DNA from: JAIQFL01 sp035295745
Lineage (GTDB): Bacteria > Acidobacteriota > Terriglobia > Bryobacterales > Bryobacteraceae
Direction of reading: 5' to 3'
DNA length: 64,000 bases
Assembly (NCBI GenBank): GCA_035295745.1
Contig: DATGIL010000015.1
Span: 186,001 to 250,000 of the forward strand
Under the pieces are notes generated by a model. It was not told where the DNA came from, did no database searches, and saw only the letters and a program-made list of their open reading frames with translations. Position numbers and translations under genes: made by a program. Below, in pieces: positions 7,592 through 16,456 of the stretch (position 1 is its first letter; each line of letters opens with the position of its first letter).

Positions 7592-9765
7592 TCACAGCAT
7601 AGCGTCGAGAAGATTCTTGCCTCGCCAATGCGACTCGGCGATCACCTTGCCGGCGGAGTTGAAAAGCTTCCAGGTCCACGTTCCGTCGGGGGAGTGATTC
7701 TTTTCCCAGAGCCGTCGCCCGTCTTCGCTCCACCATGCCTCTATCCCGATCGGCCGCCCGTTCTGCAGCGTCCTCTGCCATTGCTTCTGGCCGTTCGCGT
7801 AGGAGAACGTCTGCGGACCGCTGAGCAGGCCGGGCGCCGCCGTTTCGGGTCCGCCTTGCTGTACCCATGTCTCGTTCAGCTCGATGTGGAGATCGGGCGC
7901 GTTCTTCGACGTGACGATGTGGATCACGCCGTTGGGCGCCTGCGTAGCAGTCGTGTATCCAACCGTCACGATGCCGGGAAGTTGCCGCGTCTGCCAGGTC
8001 TCACCGTCGTCGTCGCTGACGGCCACGAATGCGCCAGCGCCGTCGGCACCGAGTTTCTTCTTGTCGAAGAGATCGGCCACGAAGAAGAACCGCCCCGATG
8101 CGAGGCGGATGATGCTGGGCCGCTGTCCGCTGCCGAGCGGACGGAAAGGCGTCTTCGACTTGACGTACGTCTTACCTCCATCGCGGCTGATGGCTTTGGG
8201 CTGAAGCCGTCGATGGCGGTATTCTTGCCGCCGAATCCGATCAGCGCGCCGTCCTTGCCAACGACGAGCGTGGTGTGACGTCCCGCGGTGCGGCCGCCCG
8301 TATCGCTCCAGGTTTGCCCGTCGTCTTTCGAGGCAAAGAGGACGGACTCGCCTCCTGCACCATCCACCGGCAGATAGATGATGTTCTGCGGGCCGCGCAC
8401 GACGCTGTTGATCGGCTGCGGCGTGAACTTACCGACCGGCCCTGTAAGTTTCGGAAAGCTCACCGCGCTCCACGTCGCGCCGCTATCCAGCGAGGTGAGG
8501 TATTGGAATGGAGGTCCGCCGAGCAGGCGCGGTGAGCCGAAGAAGAACCAGAGCTTGCCGTGGTCGTTCCAGAATACGGGCGCGGCGTCGGCGGCATCGG
8601 CGAAGTCGGGCCAGGGTTCGGGCATGTCCCAGACGTCGGTGCCATAGCGAAGACGCATGGTGAGGATGGTCTGGTCAGGATCGTTCTCCTCTTTGGGAGT
8701 GTTGTAGTAGGCGGCGACGAGGTCGCCATTCGCGCAGACTTGCAGCGCAGAGTTGTGGTACGCGATGCCCAGTCCGGGCGTGAGTCCGATCTTCCAGCCG
8801 ATATCGCGCATGCTGCGATTGCCCAGGTTCGGGAACAGCGGTCGCGTGTGGTAATAGGGCTTGGAAGCGTCTGGACCGATGCTGAGATCTGGGACGGATT
8901 GCTTCACGGCGGACTGAAAGAGAGGCGCCTGGTAAGGGAGCGGCTTGCTGTGTGGCAGGTCCGCCTGCACGATGCGGAATCCGATGCCGTGCTCGGGGGA
9001 CACGAAATCGGGGGCGATCGCGGCGCGATTGGCGGAGCGGGCGTAATACGGCATCTCTGCGGGCAGGCGCTTGCCGCCGTCGGTCTTTGAGGATTTGTAG
9101 TCGAGGCCGCCGCCGCGGACGACTTTCGCGATGCCGGAGGCGGGACCCACGGGGTCGGTCTGCGCTTCGCGCGGATAGAGGCCGTGCCAGTCGAGGACCC
9201 ACTCCGCGACGCCCGAGTGCATATTGCGCAGGCCCCATGGATTGGGCGTCTCGGGTAGTGGCGGTTGAGTGCCGGAGGAGAATAACGTGCGCGTTCCGGC
9301 ACGGCAGGCGAATTCCCATTCGGCCTCGGTGGGGAGTCGGTAGGTCTTGCCTTCCTTTGCGGAGAGCCATCGCGTGAAGGCGGCGGCATCATGCCAACTC
9401 ACTCCGGACAGGTAAGGCGCGTAGTATGGATTGGCTTGGAAATCGGGGCGAAAGAGGCGGTATTGATCGGCTGTGACCTCGGTGACGCCGATCCAGAAGG
9501 GCTGCGTGATGGTGACCTTGTGGACGGGAGTTTCGTCATAATCGCCGGCGTCGGAGGGGCGATCGAAAATGACCCCGGACGGGCCTTTGAGGAGCACGGC
9601 AGGCAGCGGTGTGGAGTCAACTCCCATCTCGAAGCTGCCGGCCGGAACACGGACGAGTGCCATTCCGATGGAGTTAACACTGCCGGCGGGCGGCAACGCG
9701 GTGAGGGCGGCGGCAAGCCCGATCAATGCCGCGAGAACGAAGACAAAAGCGTAGCTCCGGGGCAT
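7592..9765 (-). pseudogene. SUMF1-domain plus BNR/sialidase-like secreted protein, frameshifted
   Basis: Reading starts at ATG 9765 with a signal peptide (MPRSYAFVFVLAALIGLAAA). A SUMF1/FGE-type domain follows at about 35-270 (GMALVRVPAGSFEMG, YRLPTEAEWEFACRAG, HGIGFRIVQAD), then a sialidase/BNR propeller from about 290 with Asp-box motifs SLDSGATW and SKDDGQTW. Near 8195-8213 the frame breaks. The following codons make sense only in another frame (PKAISRDGGKTYVKSK, then SDDDGETW), which runs to the TGA at 7592-7594. One missing base restores a protein of about 725 residues. This is either a genuine mutation or a sequence error. The FGE catalytic cysteines are not visible, so the SUMF domain is probably non-catalytic. 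The gene begins six bases after the dehydratase stop at 9771. Confidence 0.8.
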
Positions 9766-9770
9766 GGCAT

Positions 9771-10715
9771 CTACAATATACTCCCGGCCAGACGGCGCAT
9801 GACGCCGGGAGAGAGATTGCGTCCGCAGAGCAGGATGACGACCGTTTTGCCCGCATAGCGGTGCGCTTCCTTGCGAAACGCGGCGACGGCGACTCCCGCC
9901 GCGCCTTCCACCACCCAATGCTCGGCTTCCACAATGTGGCGCATGCCGTCGAGGATCTCGTCTTCCGAAACGAGCACGCTCTGGTCGATGACGCCGCGGC
10001 AGACGTCGAGCGTGACGGAGCCAGGTTCCAGTCCCCCCGCGGTGCTTTCAGAGAGTGTGGGCTGTTCCGCGACATCAATGATGCTGCCGGCGCGCAGACA
10101 CTCGTGGAGCACCGGAGACGTTTCGGGCCAGCAGCCTACGATCTCGGTTTCGGGTGAAACGGCCTTGAGGTAGGAGCCGATGCCGCCGATCAGCCCGCCT
10201 CCGCCGACGGCGACGAAGACTGCATCGATGCGCGGCAGCTGGCGCTCGAGTTCCACGGCGATGGTGCCCTGTCCGGCGATCACGTCGACATCGTTGTAGG
10301 GAGAGATGAAAACCTTGCCGGCCTCTTCTGCGGCGCGGCGGGCGGCGACTTCCGCCGCGAGCGGATCGTCTCCCGCGACCACGATGGTCGCGCCGTGGCG
10401 TTCGATGCGTTGCGCTTTAGCGGGCGAGACTTGCGAGGAGACGAAGACTTCGGCCGCGATCCCGCGCATCTGGGCAGCGGCGGCTACCCCGAGTCCGTGA
10501 TTGCCGTTGGAGGCGGCGATGACGCCGGCAGCGGCTTGTGCCGGAGTCAGCAGGGCGATCTTATTCGAAGCGCCGCGAAATTTGAACGAACCGGTGTGTT
10601 GCAAGTGTTCGAGCTTAAGAAAGACGCCTCGTCCGAGAGAGGGCGATTCCTCGAGCGGAGTCTCGCGGACGAACGGCTGTATGCGCGCGTAGGCGGCGGT
10701 GATCGCATCGTGCAT
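9771..10715 (-). CDS. PLP-dependent threonine/serine dehydratase (or serine racemase-like)
   Basis: The 314-residue fold-type II PLP enzyme deaminates Thr or Ser to the oxo acid, or racemises Ser. The Schiff-base lysine is Lys45 in the motif TGSFKFRGASNK. The substrate loop SNGNHG and the phosphate-binding GGGGLIGGI are present. The C-terminal ACT domain of biosynthetic IlvA is missing; the length fits catabolic TdcB or serine racemase. The downstream SUMF/sialidase gene starts six bases after the stop, so the pair is probably co-transcribed without an obvious functional link. The promoter lies next to the repeat block that starts at 10764. Confidence 0.9.
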   Translation of the reverse strand: MHDAITAAYARIQPFVRETPLEESPSLGRGVFLKLEHLQHTGSFKFRGASNKIALLTPAQAAAGVIAASNGNHGLGVAAAAQMRGIAAEVFVSSQVSPAKAQRIERHGATIVVAGDDPLAAEVAARRAAEEAGKVFISPYNDVDVIAGQGTIAVELERQLPRIDAVFVAVGGGGLIGGIGSYLKAVSPETEIVGCWPETSPVLHECLRAGSIIDVAEQPTLSESTAGGLEPGSVTLDVCRGVIDQSVLVSEDEILDGMRHIVEAEHWVVEGAAGVAVAAFRKEAHRYAGKTVVILLCGRNLSPGVMRRLAGSIL

Positions 10716-10763
10716 GAGCAGACATCAGTCTACCAGCGGCGACCAGGCCGGTGAGGCACGTAA

Positions 10764-11546
10764 GTGGAAGGGACCGGCGGGAAATCAGGACCGCGACTTC
10801 TCTGCGTGCTCGGCGCCCTCTGCGGGCATGCCCGGCAATTCGACCAGCTACACCCGTTGATCCCGCATCCGTGTTTTGCGTTGCAAACCAAAGCCCTCTT
10901 CTCTCGGCGCCTCAGCGTCTCCGCCATCTCGGCGATTCAATTCCCGATTCCAACTGATCTCTGTCCCTTCCACCCTCCAGGCAATTGGTGAAATGGGTTG
11001 AAATGGGTCACTCCGAACGGGACTCAAGTGAAACCGACCGGCGGGAAATCAGCCGACCGCGACTTCTCTGCGTTCTCGGCCCCCTCTGCGCACGTGCCCG
11101 GTAAATTCGACCAGCTACACCCGTTGATCCCACATCCGTGTTTTTGCGTTTCCGGGCGAGCCCTTCTTCTCTCTGCGTCTCAGCGTCTCCGCCATCTCGG
11201 CGATTCAATTCCCGATTCCCACTGATCTCTGTCCCTTCCACCCTCCAGGCAATTGGTAAAATAAGTCACTCCGAAAGGACCTCAAGTGAAACCGACCTGC
11301 GAGAGACCAGCCGACCGCCCCGCCACTTCTCTCTGCGTTCTCGGCCCCTCTGCGCACGTGCCCGGTAATTCGACCAGCGACACGCTAATTCCAAATCCGT
11401 TTGTTGCGTTGCAAACCCAAAGCCCTTCTTCTCTCGGCGCCTCAGCGTCTCGGCCATCTCGGCGATTCAATCACGATTCCAACTGATCTCTGTCCCTTCC
11501 ACCCTCCAGGCAATTGGTAAAATAGGTCACTCCGAAAGGACCTCAA
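10764..11546 (+). repeat. Three tandem copies of the sigma-gene 5' region
   Basis: Units start at 10764 (264 bp), 11028 (258 bp) and 11286 (261 bp). The start of a fourth copy at 11547 is the real ECF sigma gene. Each unit begins with a GTG codon and codons like those of the sigma gene (ACCGGCGGGAAAT). Each continues through non-coding sequence and, in units 2 and 3, ends with CAATTGGTAAAATA, CACTCCGAAAGGA and CCTCAA, i.e. a -10-like TAAAAT and a ribosome site. All three lengths are multiples of three, so every GTG is in phase. Short frames (75, 65 and 66 codons) open from these starts and stop before the next unit. Confidence 0.9.
11518..11546 (+). promoter_or_regulatory. Likely -10 box and ribosome-binding site of the sigma gene
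   Basis: TAAAAT at 11518-11523 resembles a -10 element, and GAAAGGA at 11534-11540 is a good Shine-Dalgarno sequence seven bases before GTG 11547. No convincing -35 box is seen. The same layout recurs before the GTG at 11286 and, less well, before 11028. Confidence 0.45.
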
Positions 11547-12212
11547 GTGGAAGCGACCGGCGGGAAATTAGTCGACCGCGTGACGAAGGCGTTCGATGAG
11601 CTGCAGAAATCGGGCAAGTCGAGCGAGGAGATCTTCGCGACCCTCTACTACGACCTCAAACAACTGGCGCGGATGAAGGTCGCGCAGAAGCCGGCCGGCC
11701 CCAGTATGAGCGCATCGCGGCTGTTGAGCGATCTGTATGTGCGGCTCTTCGAAAATCACGCCGAGGGATTCCAGTGGGAATCGGGTCCGCATTTTTTCAA
11801 TACCATGGCGCGGGTGATGGAGCACATCCTGATCGATCGCGCGCGCGGAGGCCGGAAGCGCGGCCGGGGGATGGTGGACTCGCTCGAAGGCTTGAAGGAG
11901 GGCGGCTTCGAACCCGGCGACCTGATCGGCGCGGGCCCCACCGGGAAAAATCTGCCGCAAGCCAATGTCGAACAGGCGCTCATGATTAGCGAAGCGCTGG
12001 AGCACCTGGAAAACGACCACTCCGGCAGTGCGGCAGGGGCTCGCATCTCCGAGCGGCAGGCCGAGATTATCCGGCTCCGCTCATTTCTGGGGTTCACGGA
12101 AGATGAAGTCGCCGAGGTGCTGGGATGCAGTTCGGAGACCGTAAAGAAGGAGTTCCGCAAGGCCAAAGCCAAGATCTTTAACTATCTGCATGGCGAGCCT
12201 GCAGAGTCGTAG
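11547..12212 (+). CDS. ECF sigma factor of the TIGR02999 type
   Basis: The 221-residue protein has region 2 signatures (LYYDLKQLARMKVAQK, LLSDLYVRLFENHAEGF, PHFFNTMARVMEHILIDRAR) typical of the sigma family found beside Ser/Thr kinases in Acidobacteriota and Planctomycetes. A region 4 helix-turn-helix covers about 170-215 (EIIRLRSFLGFTEDEVAEVLGC, SETVKKEFRKAK). The start GTG 11547 has a good ribosome site. Its first dozen codons are repeated three times upstream. The WD40 kinase gene follows after 62 bases, and the pair is expected to work as a kinase/sigma signalling unit (established for the family layout; the signal is unknown). Confidence 0.9.
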   Translation: MEATGGKLVDRVTKAFDELQKSGKSSEEIFATLYYDLKQLARMKVAQKPAGPSMSASRLLSDLYVRLFENHAEGFQWESGPHFFNTMARVMEHILIDRARGGRKRGRGMVDSLEGLKEGGFEPGDLIGAGPTGKNLPQANVEQALMISEALEHLENDHSGSAAGARISERQAEIIRLRSFLGFTEDEVAEVLGCSSETVKKEFRKAKAKIFNYLHGEPAES

Positions 12213-12274
12213 CGCGCGCAGTTCCACACCGCTTACCCCATTCCGGCGCGAATTGCGTAATACCAACCAGCGAT

Positions 12275-15200
12275 ATGACCAACGATGAACTCAGCCGGCG
12301 AGCGGAGGAGATCGGCGACCGCGCGCTCGATTTCGACCCGGGCCCCGAGCGTGACCTGTACATCACCAGTTCCTGCGGAGGCGATGAATCGCTTCGAGCG
12401 CGTGTGCTCACGTACGTACGCGGCGCCGAAGAGATGGTGATCGAACCGGTGATTCGCGAACAGGCGGAGCCTTCGTTCGTGGGCCGCAGGATCGGCGCCT
12501 GGACGCTGGTGCGCTGCCTGGGCGAAGGCGGGTTCGGCGTCGTCTACCTGGCGGAACGGAGCGATGGGCAGGTCCGGCAGACAGGGGCAATCAAGTTTCT
12601 CAAAGGTACGATTCGCGGACGCGATCTGGAACTGCGCTTTCTGGACGAGCGCCAGATCCTGGCGAATCTCAATCATCCGTACATCGTGGGACTCATCGAC
12701 GCGGGCGTGACGCCGGAGGGTCAGCCGTACCTGGTTATGGAGGTGGTGGAGGACGCGTTACCGATCGACGATTATTGCGCGCAGCATTCGTTGAAGGAAT
12801 GCCTGCTCCTGTTCCGGAAGGTCTGCGAGGCGGTGGCGTACGCGCATCGCAAGCTGGTAGTGCATCGCGATCTGAAACCGGGCAACATCCTGGTGACGAA
12901 GGATGGAACGCCGCGGCTGCTGGATTTCGGCGTGGCCAAGATTCTGGACCCGATCCATCGGGGCACGGACGAAGCGGCGCACAGCACCAACATGCTGATC
13001 GGCACGGAGCGCTATTGGAGCCCGGAACAAGCGCGGCGCGAACGTGTGGACACGGGCACCGACGTCTATTCTCTCGGCGTGATTCTGTACGAACTGCTGG
13101 TGGGACGCGATCCGTATGAGTTTGAGCGGCGTGTCCGGGAGAACATCGTGCAGATTATCTGCACGGTGGAGCCGGAGCCGCCCAGCAGTGCGCTGGGTCA
13201 CGCGACCACGGGGGAACGGCCGGTGCGGCGTCCCGGAGAGTTCAAGGGCGATCTCGATGCGATTCTGCTGAAGGCGCTGCGCAAGGAACGCGAGCAGCGA
13301 TATGGGAGCATCGACGAGTTCAGCGACGACATTCAAAGGCACCTGGATCACGTACCGGTGCGCGCTCACCTGAACACGTTCACGTATCGCGTGGGACGAT
13401 TTATCCGGCGCAATCGCGAGCGCCTGATCGCGGCGGTGCTGCTGCTGGGCGCGCTGATCGCTGGCCTGGCGACGACGATCTATCAGCGCAGGCAGGCGCT
13501 GCGCAATGAGCATGTGGCGGTGTCGCGCGAGCTAGCCGCATACGCGGGCGCATTTCTGCCAGGCGATCCGCAGCGAGGGCTGCTGCTCGCGATGTATGCC
13601 GTCGAGGCGACCTTTCGTCACCGCGAACCGGATGTGCCGAGTGCGGAGACCGCGCTGCACGCAGCGGTCGCGCAGGCTCACGCGAGCAAGACACTGGAGA
13701 CGCCGGGCGAAGGCGGATTGGCATTCAGTCCGGACGGCAAACTCCTGGCGACTTTGGACGGGCCATCCGCGAAGCTGTGGGAGATCGATTCAGAGCATGA
13801 ACTCGCGGTGTTCACCGGGCATCACGGTCCGGTGATGGCGGCGGCGTTCACTCCCGACGGGCGCAGGCTAGCGACATGCAGTGCCGATCGCACCGCCAAG
13901 ATCTGGGAGGCAGCCACGGGCCGCGACCTGATCACTCTGAGCACTGATAAGACGTCCGTGGCGGCGGTGGCCTTCAGTCCAGACGGAAAACTTCTGGCGA
14001 TTGCAGGCAATCGGAGCGTGCAGGTTTGGAGTCTGGATGCCGAACGCCAGATCCTCACTTTGGGAGTGGCGCACACGGACGCGCGGCCGTTCGGGTTCGC
14101 CCCTGCGCCCGTGGATCACCTGGAGCGTCTCCAACCCGGCGACGCGGTGCCGGACGACAATCAGACGAGCCGCATCGCGATCTCCTGGGAGCCGGCGAAC
14201 GCATCGATGCCGGCGCAGGGCAGATCGATTTTCGTCGGCGTCGGCGAAGGCACGACGGAAGAATGGGACGTGGACGCCGGCCGCCAGATCATGGTGTTGA
14301 AGTCGGGTAGCGGAGATAGCGCCGGAGGGTTCGATCCATACCAGTTCAGCGGCGAGGGCCAAAAGACAAGGACGATTTTCAGTCCCGACGGCAATTACCT
14401 CGGGGTAATTGAAGACAGCAAAATCACCGTGTGGCGCCCGGGCCAGCCGGAGGAGACCGCCGCCCGCTTTCCGTCCACCCGAACGAAGATTTGGACCGCG
14501 AGCAACGGCCGCCAGTTCGTCTGGGCTGGGGAGTTCGACACGCGGATCCCGGTGGTGCAGGCCGTGTTCAACGCCGACGCGACCCGGTTGGCGACGCTCG
14601 GCTCGAACAAGGAGGCGGAGGCCTTCGACGTAGATTCTGGGATGCGAATGCTCGGACCGGCCGCGAATCGAATGGCGTTCAGCACGGATGGCCGTCGGCT
14701 GGCGACGGCGAGTCCGGATCGCCGGGTGCGCGTTTGGGACGTCAATCCAGAGCAGGAATTGTCCTCGCTGCAGGGCGGCGGTGACAGTCGCGAATGGGCG
14801 TTCAGTCCGGATGGGCAGCGGATCGCTATGGTGGAGGACCATGCGGTGAAGATTCGGGACACGCTTACCGGCAAGGATTTGGTTTCGTTCGGCGGGGGCG
14901 GCTATGCGGTTTTCTCGGTGGCATTCAGTCCGGATGGCAAGCGTGTCACGACGGGCGGCGTGCAGGGCACGGTGAAGATCTGGGACGCTGCCACGGGCCA
15001 GGCCGTGCTCTCGTTGGACAGCGGGCCACGGGCAAACGCTCCGCTCACGGACACGGATTGGAAGACGAGCAGCATTTTTAGCCCGGACGGCCAGCGCATC
15101 GTCACGCTGCGCGCGGACGGCGGTGCCATCATTCTGTGGGACGCTGTGACAGGCCAGCGAGTGCTGCAACTCGACGAGCCCAAGGAGCAGCCGGATGCCA

Positions 15201-15835
15201 ATGCACGGTTTCTCGATAAGTTGGTTTCGAGCGCGGACGTCGCGGTCAGTCCCGACGGCAACCGAGTGGCGGGTGTTCTGGGAGGGGCGGCGACGATTTG
15301 GGACGCGGCGACGGGGCACGAGTTGGTAGCTCTCCGCGGCCATTCCGACACCGTGCGCCGCGTCGTCTTCGATCCCACGGGCAAACGCGTGGCAACGGCG
15401 AGCGGAGACGGTACCGCGAAGATCTGGGACGCAGCGACTGGACGCGACTTGGTCACGTTGAGAGGCCATCGCCTGGGCGTCACGGCGGTCGCGTTCAGTC
15501 CGGATGGGAGTCGCGTCGCCACCGCGAGCGACGATCGGACCATCCGGCTTTGGGACGCGGCTACGGGTGAGGAGAGGCTCACTCTCGACTCGCATTCGCT
15601 GGTCTTGTCCAGCGTCGTCTACACTCCCGACGGGAAGCGGCTGGCGGCGGGATCGTGGTGGCCTGGACAATCCTCTCGCCAGCCCGGTGCTTCCTTATTC
15701 GGACGGACGATTCAGTTTTATGCTCTCGATACGACGGAGTTGCTGGATCTGGCCAGGTCGCGCCTGACTCACCCCTTGCCGCTGACCGCCGCAGAGTGTC
15801 AAAAATACTTGCACGCGCAGTGTGTAGCGCCGTAA
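12275..15835 (+). CDS. Membrane Ser/Thr protein kinase with extracytoplasmic WD40 propellers
   Basis: The protein has 1186 residues. The kinase domain covers about 75-345, with GEGGFGVVYLAE at 83-94, Lys107 (AIKFLK), HRDLKPGNIL with catalytic Asp199, DFGVAK, and GTERYWSPEQ in the activation segment. One transmembrane helix lies at about 387-407 (LIAAVLLLGALIAGLATT). A helical linker (RELAAYAGAFLPGDPQRGLLLAMY) follows, then from about 475 some thirteen to fourteen WD40-like blades (repeats of AFSPDGxRLAT...IWDAATG). That number fits two seven-bladed propellers. The N-terminal 70 residues resemble the short helical lead of sigma-linked acidobacterial kinases. The sigma gene lies directly upstream. 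The propellers probably sense a ligand or partner outside the membrane. Confidence 0.93.
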   Translation: MTNDELSRRAEEIGDRALDFDPGPERDLYITSSCGGDESLRARVLTYVRGAEEMVIEPVIREQAEPSFVGRRIGAWTLVRCLGEGGFGVVYLAERSDGQVRQTGAIKFLKGTIRGRDLELRFLDERQILANLNHPYIVGLIDAGVTPEGQPYLVMEVVEDALPIDDYCAQHSLKECLLLFRKVCEAVAYAHRKLVVHRDLKPGNILVTKDGTPRLLDFGVAKILDPIHRGTDEAAHSTNMLIGTERYWSPEQARRERVDTGTDVYSLGVILYELLVGRDPYEFERRVRENIVQIICTVEPEPPSSALGHATTGERPVRRPGEFKGDLDAILLKALRKEREQRYGSIDEFSDDIQRHLDHVPVRAHLNTFTYRVGRFIRRNRERLIAAVLLLGALIAGLATTIYQRRQALRNEHVAVSRELAAYAGAFLPGDPQRGLLLAMYAVEATFRHREPDVPSAETALHAAVAQAHASKTLETPGEGGLAFSPDGKLLATLDGPSAKLWEIDSEHELAVFTGHHGPVMAAAFTPDGRRLATCSADRTAKIWEAATGRDLITLSTDKTSVAAVAFSPDGKLLAIAGNRSVQVWSLDAERQILTLGVAHTDARPFGFAPAPVDHLERLQPGDAVPDDNQTSRIAISWEPANASMPAQGRSIFVGVGEGTTEEWDVDAGRQIMVLKSGSGDSAGGFDPYQFSGEGQKTRTIFSPDGNYLGVIEDSKITVWRPGQPEETAARFPSTRTKIWTASNGRQFVWAGEFDTRIPVVQAVFNADATRLATLGSNKEAEAFDVDSGMRMLGPAANRMAFSTDGRRLATASPDRRVRVWDVNPEQELSSLQGGGDSREWAFSPDGQRIAMVEDHAVKIRDTLTGKDLVSFGGGGYAVFSVAFSPDGKRVTTGGVQGTVKIWDAATGQAVLSLDSGPRANAPLTDTDWKTSSIFSPDGQRIVTLRADGGAIILWDAVTGQRVLQLDEPKEQPDANARFLDKLVSSADVAVSPDGNRVAGVLGGAATIWDAATGHELVALRGHSDTVRRVVFDPTGKRVATASGDGTAKIWDAATGRDLVTLRGHRLGVTAVAFSPDGSRVATASDDRTIRLWDAATGEERLTLDSHSLVLSSVVYTPDGKRLAAGSWWPGQSSRQPGASLFGRTIQFYALDTTELLDLARSRLTHPLPLTAAECQKYLHAQCVAP

Positions 15836-15858
15836 GCAACGGCGATGCGGTGAGCCTT

Positions 15859-16416
15859 TCAGCTCGCCGCACCAACGCAACGGTAATCGGCGAGGATCTC
15901 GCGCAGTTGAAGCCGTGCTCGCAGCAGGCAGACCTTCACCGCGGCAACCGAGCGATTCACGATTTTCGCGATCTGCCCGACTGAGATTTGCTCGATGTCG
16001 CGGAGGACGAAAACCGTTCGGCACATCGGATCCAGGCTCCGAAGGCCATACTCCAAAACGCCATTCGTCCGTTGGAAGCGGTGGCGCGACCGATCGCCAC
16101 CGCCAACCGTGGAAAGCTCGGGAATGCTGGAGCCCTCCCACGCATCAGCTACCTGGTCGAGCAGCCAATGGCTCTCTCCCCGATTCCGAAGCTCTGAGAA
16201 CGCCTCCCTTACGGCAACCGTGACCAGTCGAAGCCATGCTCTCTCTTCCTCCGGATACTCCTCGAGATCGGAGCAAACCTCCAGAAAAGCCTCGACCACG
16301 ATGTCGCCGGCGGCATCGTCGTTCTGCGTAATATGTTTGGCGATGGAGTAAATACGGTCCCCGTAAACCTTCACCAGTTCGTTAGAAGCGCTCTCCAGGA
16401 TCCCCGTGGCACTCAT
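15859..16416 (-). CDS. ECF-type sigma factor
   Basis: The start is chosen at ATG 16416, which has GGAGG about ten bases upstream. An ATG at 16488 would overlap the preceding flavoprotein gene by 32 bases and lacks this site. The product is 185 residues. Sigma region 2 is at about 15-75 (YGDRIYSIAKHITQNDDAAGDIVVEAFLEVC), and region 4 is at about 125-175 (LDPMCRTVFVLRDIEQISVGQIAKIVN, SVAAVKVCLLRARLQLRE). It follows the flavin oxidoreductase on the same strand and converges on the WD40 kinase gene. No anti-sigma gene is adjacent. Confidence 0.85.
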   Translation of the reverse strand: MSATGILESASNELVKVYGDRIYSIAKHITQNDDAAGDIVVEAFLEVCSDLEEYPEEERAWLRLVTVAVREAFSELRNRGESHWLLDQVADAWEGSSIPELSTVGGGDRSRHRFQRTNGVLEYGLRSLDPMCRTVFVLRDIEQISVGQIAKIVNRSVAAVKVCLLRARLQLREILADYRCVGAAS

Positions 16417-16456
16417 CAGATTCATCCCTCCGAATGCGGTCTCGCGCATTCTACTC

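Noticed and set aside
10764..11486. Three short proteins encoded by the tandem repeat units
   Set aside because: They share phase and first codons with the sigma gene, but then diverge in sequence. Low-complexity composition and the lack of a ribosome site for the first argue against real proteins.
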